Position numbers and translations under genes: made by a program
Source: Bacteroidota bacterium
Lineage (GTDB): Bacteria; Bacteroidota; Bacteroidia; UKL13-3
DNA: 64,000 bases
Assembly: GCA_947460345.1 (NCBI GenBank)
Contig: CANHGM010000010.1
Span: forward strand, 33,532 to 97,531
Direction of reading: 5' to 3'
Shown: positions 63,604-64,000 of the stretch, piece by piece
How positions within the stretch are numbered: the stretch's first letter is position 1
Layout of the letters: every line of letters starts with the position of its first letter
Notes under the pieces: model-generated
Database searches by the model: none
The model's input: only the letters and a program-made list of their open reading frames with translations
Told to the model about the DNA's origin: nothing

Positions 63604-64000
63604 TGTGTTTTTTGTAACACATTTTTTATTTACATTGTTTTTTATAGGTGTTTTAAGTGGATATATACTAAGTTGTATATGTTGTTTTTGTTTAGTGTTT
63701 TGGTATTAACACCTCCCCTGTTATTTGGTTGAAATGTTACTGGTTTTTTTGGCGTAGCTGCATGATAGGTTAAGTGTTAGTGAGAAGCATACTTCTAATT
63801 ATCTGTGTTTAACTGTGCCATTTGTGATTAATATTTTTTAACACAAAACATATATGCGAGCTATTTATATTCTAAATTTTAATTTTAATGATGATATAGC
63901 TGTCATACAAATCACATTGCGTAACCTAGATAAAACCAACGTTAATACTTACTGATTTTTAAAGTTTTTGTCACCTCCTGGTTGCTATTTTTTATAAATA
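63604..64000. other. Intergenic region to the end of the window
   Basis: About 400 bp after the SRP RNA. I see no convincing gene. A 33-codon frame (63854-63955) is not supported by any family or promoter. A separated pair AGGTGTT (63646) and AACACCT (63708) could form a long hairpin, but no known RNA motif is recognised. Confidence 0.4.

Noticed and set aside
63854..63955. 33-codon ORF near the right end (MRAIYILNFNFN...)
   Set aside because: No promoter, no family resemblance, and the length is expected by chance in AT-rich DNA.
1..64000. CRISPR arrays, tRNA or rRNA genes, riboswitches
   Set aside because: No regularly spaced repeats, no T-loop-like GGTTCGAAT-type sequence with a foldable context, and no conserved riboswitch core was recognised on reading either strand.

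Overview
This window is AT-rich chromosomal DNA from a member of the Bacteroidota, a free-living gliding/T9SS-type relative of Chitinophagales, Sphingobacteriales or Cytophagales rather than a gut Bacteroides. Three kinds of evidence point there. Four secreted proteins end in type IX secretion (T9SS) type A sorting tails. Families typical of the phylum are present: a long NusB, a PorT-like barrel, a GldA-like ATPase, a PepSY-like protein and leucine dehydrogenase. Starts lack Shine-Dalgarno sequences and instead sit behind the Bacteroidota -7 promoter element TAnnTTTG. The exact genus cannot be read from the sequence. I found no tRNA, rRNA, CRISPR array or intact mobile element. The one clear RNA gene is a small SRP RNA near 63.5 kb.

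Layout. 0-9 kb: the 5' part of cysS, a secreted unknown, a methyltransferase, a CPBP-like membrane protein, a flippase, two thioredoxin-fold genes, a di-heme peroxidase, a remnant of an IS3 transposase joined to a T9SS tail, and a Tat-exported pirin. 9-12.9 kb: nusB, leucine dehydrogenase, a PAP2-like membrane protein and a GldA-like ATPase. 12.9-17.5 kb: a tight three-gene operon of T9SS cargo (arylsulfotransferase-like, tandem beta-sandwich protein, CotH-type kinase). 17.5-22.5 kb: fur-family regulator plus purA, divergent from a MacAB-like efflux operon. 22.5-26.5 kb: a bestrophin/carbonic-anhydrase gene wreck, pntB, pntAB and an APC permease. 26.7-33 kb: one 2074-residue T9SS surface protein. 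33-41 kb: lepA, plsY, a bicarbonate-transporter-like gene, and an accB-accC-transaldolase-SPOR-MCE cluster. 41-48.3 kb: a broken lipoprotein gene, Usp, a sugar transporter, pyrB-pyrR-EVE and a three-gene run ending in a PepSY-like protein. 48.4-53.6 kb: tetR plus an ABC/HlyD/TolC export operon. 53.7-64 kb: trxB, nth, ridA, an M1 peptidase, a PorT-like barrel, typA, rlmH, SRP RNA and several decayed genes.

How they work together. Housekeeping genes (translation factors LepA and TypA, RlmH, SRP RNA, PurA, PyrB/PyrR, AccB/AccC, PlsY) alternate with cell-surface and export modules. Redox genes recur: TrxA, a periplasmic rhodanese-thioredoxin fusion, TrxB, a cytochrome c peroxidase and transhydrogenase subunits.

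The most noteworthy points are these: (1) an in-frame fusion remnant of a bestrophin and a beta-carbonic anhydrase; (2) a T9SS operon pairing a predicted secreted kinase with a predicted secreted sulfotransferase, preceded by a perfect inverted repeat; (3) a TetR-controlled exporter whose promoter overlaps a perfect 23-bp palindrome and whose ATPase lacks the canonical signature and Walker B residues; (4) a decayed nucleotidyltransferase/HEPN-like pair; (5) many promoters so close to the start codon that the mRNAs would be nearly leaderless.
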